From NCBI GenBank assembly GCA_903908785.1, contig CAIVTL010000132.1, positions 1-7,170 of the forward strand: 7,170 bases of DNA, read 5' to 3'. Positions 5,910 to 7,170 of the stretch are shown here, one piece after another. The position numbers were made by a program, and so were the translations under genes. The DNA is from Caldifarciminota bacterium. Its GTDB lineage: Bacteria; Hydrothermota; Tepidihabitantia; Tepidihabitantales; Tepidihabitantaceae. Position 1 is the first letter of the stretch. Each line of letters opens with the position of its first letter. The notes under the pieces were generated by a model. It saw only the letters and a list, made by a program, of their open reading frames with translations, did no database searches and had not been told where the DNA came from.

Positions 5910-5940
5910 TCTCTCCTCACTCTTCCCTCTTCACTCTTTC
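5906..5940. repeat. 7-bp repeat array (CTCYTCN) spanning the asd stop and peptidase ribosome binding site
   Basis: Five units of CTCYTCN or a close variant run from 5906 to 5940 with an exact 7-bp period. On the minus strand this is a purine-rich GAGGAG/GTGAAG series. It contains the TGA stop of asd (5931-5933), the whole 30-base gap apart from its last 5 bases, and the GGAG used by the peptidase gene. Several further GAGG/GGAG copies farther upstream could act as standby ribosome sites. Confidence 0.8.
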
Positions 5941-6917
5941 AGCAGTTCTGCTATCTGCACCGCATTCGTCGCCGCGCCCTTGCGCAGGTTGTCGGTGACA
6001 ATCCAGAGGCTCAGTTCCTCCGGCTCCGCGCCTTGTCGCACGCGGCTGACAAAGACCGAATCGTTGCCGCGGCAGTCAATCGGCGTGGCGTAGTCATTGC
6101 CCGCGCGCAGAACCACGCCGGGCGCGTCCTTGAGCACGTGGAGCGCGTCCTTGACCTTCACGGCTTGAGAGAACCGGCAGGTCACGGCCAGCGAATGGCC
6201 GACCGAGACCGGGACGCGGACGCAGGTCGAGTTCACCTTCAGGTTCGGCAGGCCGAGTATCTTCGCGGATTCCCGAGTCGTCTTGGTCTCCTCGCCGTTG
6301 TGGCCGTGCGCGTCGAAGTCGGCAATCTGCGGGATGACGTTGTCGGCAATCTGCGGGCCGAGCGGGCTGCCCTTGGAGTCCGGAGTCCGGCGCAGGGCCA
6401 CGAACTCGTTTTCGTAGGAAAGCTGTTCGACCGCGGCCTTGCCCGCGCCGGAGACCGACTGGTAAGAGGCAATCCAGAGCTTCTCAAGGCCGAACCGTTG
6501 GTGCAGCGGGTTGACGGCAACCACCAGCGGAATCGTCGTGCAATTGGGATTGGCGACGATGTTCTTGTGCCCCTTGAGCGAGGAGGCATTGACTTCGGGC
6601 ACGACCAGCGGCACGTCGGGCTTGAGCCGGAACTCGCTCGACTTGTCGATTACCGGGCAGTGCTTCGCGACCTGCGGCACCAGCTTCCTCGCAAGGTCGG
6701 CCTCGAGGCAGAAGAAGGCGACGTCCAGGTCTTTGAACCCTTCCGGGTCGACTTCCTGCACTTCGTACTCGCGGTCACGGAACTTCAGCTTCGTGCCCGC
6801 GCTCTTGGCCGAAGCGAAGAGGCGCAGGTCTTCAATCCTGTGCGGGCCGGGTTCGAGGATGCGCAACAGCGTCTCGCCCACAAGCCCGGTCGCGCCGGCA
6901 ATTCCGATTCTCTTCAT
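5931..6917 (-). CDS. asd: Aspartate-semialdehyde dehydrogenase
   Basis: The 328-residue cytoplasmic enzyme reduces aspartyl-4-phosphate to aspartate-4-semialdehyde with NADPH, the branch-point step towards lysine/diaminopimelate, threonine and methionine. An N-terminal Rossmann fold begins MKRIGIAGATGLVG (GxxGxxG at 8-14). The catalytic cysteine is Cys126 in NPNCTT. SYQSVSGAG (151-159) supplies the conserved Gln153, and CVRVPVSVGHS carries Arg234 and the catalytic-type His241. The end DNLRKGAATNAVQIAE is typical of the family, and the length is normal for the family, so the gene is intact. ATG at 6915-6917 has a full GGAGGT 7 bases upstream. Its stop TGA lies in a heptamer array, and the peptidase gene starts 30 bases further on. 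No leader peptide or riboswitch could be recognised upstream. Confidence 0.96.
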   Translation of the reverse strand: MKRIGIAGATGLVGETLLRILEPGPHRIEDLRLFASAKSAGTKLKFRDREYEVQEVDPEGFKDLDVAFFCLEADLARKLVPQVAKHCPVIDKSSEFRLKPDVPLVVPEVNASSLKGHKNIVANPNCTTIPLVVAVNPLHQRFGLEKLWIASYQSVSGAGKAAVEQLSYENEFVALRRTPDSKGSPLGPQIADNVIPQIADFDAHGHNGEETKTTRESAKILGLPNLKVNSTCVRVPVSVGHSLAVTCRFSQAVKVKDALHVLKDAPGVVLRAGNDYATPIDCRGNDSVFVSRVRQGAEPEELSLWIVTDNLRKGAATNAVQIAELLKE

Positions 6918-6924
6918 CGTGCAG

Positions 6925-6930
6925 ACCTCC
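6925..6930 (-). promoter_or_regulatory. Ribosome binding site of asd
   Basis: GGAGGT on the minus strand lies 7 bases before ATG at 6915-6917, a full Shine-Dalgarno match at good spacing. It fixes the start directly in front of the Rossmann motif. Confidence 0.8.
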
Positions 6931-6938
6931 GAATCTTA

Positions 6939-6972
6939 CCACAAAGACACAAACACACCAAGGTAGGTTCCG
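6939..6972. repeat. 34-bp dispersed repeat, copy 2 (8-bp internal period)
   Basis: It matches 3790-3823 at 28 of 34 positions, in the same orientation. Its 8-mers are CACAAAGA, CACAAACA and CACCAAGG. It ends 9 bases upstream of the asd ribosome binding site, so on the minus strand it forms part of the immediate asd leader or promoter region. Confidence 0.7.
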
Positions 6973-6973
6973 T

Positions 6974-6994
6974 GGACGAAGGACAAAGGACAAG
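6974..6994. repeat. Short 7-bp repeat (GGACAAA type) upstream of asd
   Basis: GGAC starts at 6974, 6981 and 6988, giving three units close to GGACAAA with exact 7-bp spacing. It directly abuts the 34-bp repeat. It is the shortest array of the heptamer group here. Confidence 0.6.
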
Positions 6995-7170
6995 GCAAGT
7001 CCGAGACCCTAAGCGCAAGTCCGCTCTCCTAGTCTGGTCCGGGTTCCGAACCCATCTGTACTACAAGCGTGCAGGATCATCGTTTTCGCGACGCTATTTC
7101 TCTCTGCCGCCTCTGTCCTGAGGCCATCGGGGTCCTGAAGACCGTCGTCAAGTGCCACCCCCGGCGACGC

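Larger units (their letters stand above)
6918..7170. other. Leader region of asd to the right edge
   Basis: The region holds the asd ribosome binding site, the 34-bp repeat, the GGACAAA repeat and a 13-base palindrome (7041-7053, GGGTT, C, C, then GAACCC). A minus-strand frame is open from the edge to a TAG at 7009-7011 (53 codons), but its translation looks like no protein I know and I do not call it a gene. I could not find a convincing promoter for asd, so transcription may start beyond the edge. Confidence 0.5.

Noticed and set aside
6932..6960. TTGGTG, 17 bases, TAAGAT as an asd promoter
   Set aside because: The -35 match is poor, the -10 only partial, and the start would fall almost on the ribosome binding site. 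Most of it is the 34-bp repeat, whose other copy has CAGACT at the -10 place.
7041..7053. GGGTTCCGAACCC as a tRNA T-arm
   Set aside because: The loop is absent, since it is a near-perfect 13-base palindrome. No acceptor, D-arm or anticodon arm can be built around it.
6033..7121. 362-residue plus-strand open frame opposite asd
   Set aside because: It is antisense to an intact asd gene, and its composition is that of a shadow frame with no recognisable domain.
7124..7151. TTGACG near the right edge as an asd -35 box
   Set aside because: No acceptable -10 lies 16-18 bases downstream.
7009..7170. Minus-strand frame open from the right edge to TAG at 7009-7011, possibly the tail of an upstream gene
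   Set aside because: It is 53 codons with no recognisable sequence. Another minus frame is open for 30 codons, so this cannot be told from chance.

Overview
The window looks like GC-rich chromosomal DNA from an uncultured bacterium, with every supportable gene on the minus strand. Two secreted proteins end in closely related C-terminal domains of the gliding/Por-secretion (T9SS type A-like) kind, and one is built of YVTN beta-propeller repeats. Together with the many short phased repeats, this suggests the FCB group or a candidate phylum such as WOR-3. That assignment is inferred from style, not from a marker gene.

Layout, read in the direction of transcription (right to left). The right edge (6918-7170) is a non-coding leader with short phased repeats. 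It precedes aspartate-semialdehyde dehydrogenase (5931-6917, asd). Thirty bases later comes a secreted M1-family metallopeptidase (3921-5900), probably cotranscribed with asd. The stop codon of asd and the ribosome binding site of the peptidase both lie in one array of 7-bp repeats. A 353-base gap (3568-3920) carries a dispersed 34-bp repeat and a candidate promoter. It is followed by a secreted 853-residue protein with 15 YVTN-type propeller repeats (1005-3566). A GNRA-loop hairpin (954-981) follows that gene. The left part (117-1004) has no convincing gene and is dominated by a degenerate 12-bp tandem array (421-810). The left edge holds the first 38 codons of an unidentified minus-strand gene with a strong ribosome binding site.

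How the genes relate: asd is a housekeeping enzyme of the aspartate pathway (lysine/diaminopimelate, threonine, methionine). The peptidase and propeller protein are probably exported and surface-attached or released through the same route, because their last 70 or so residues are homologous. The link between asd and the peptidase appears to be positional rather than functional.

The most unusual content is the repeat system. At least seven arrays with an exact 7-bp period lie at different places and have different unit sequences. Five of them lie in frame inside the 3' ends of the two secreted-protein genes. To these are added the 12-bp array and two copies of an 8-bp-periodic 34-bp element. 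The heptamer arrays resemble in style the short tandemly repeated repetitive (STRR) heptamers known from heterocystous cyanobacteria, but the unit sequences differ and the coding position is striking.
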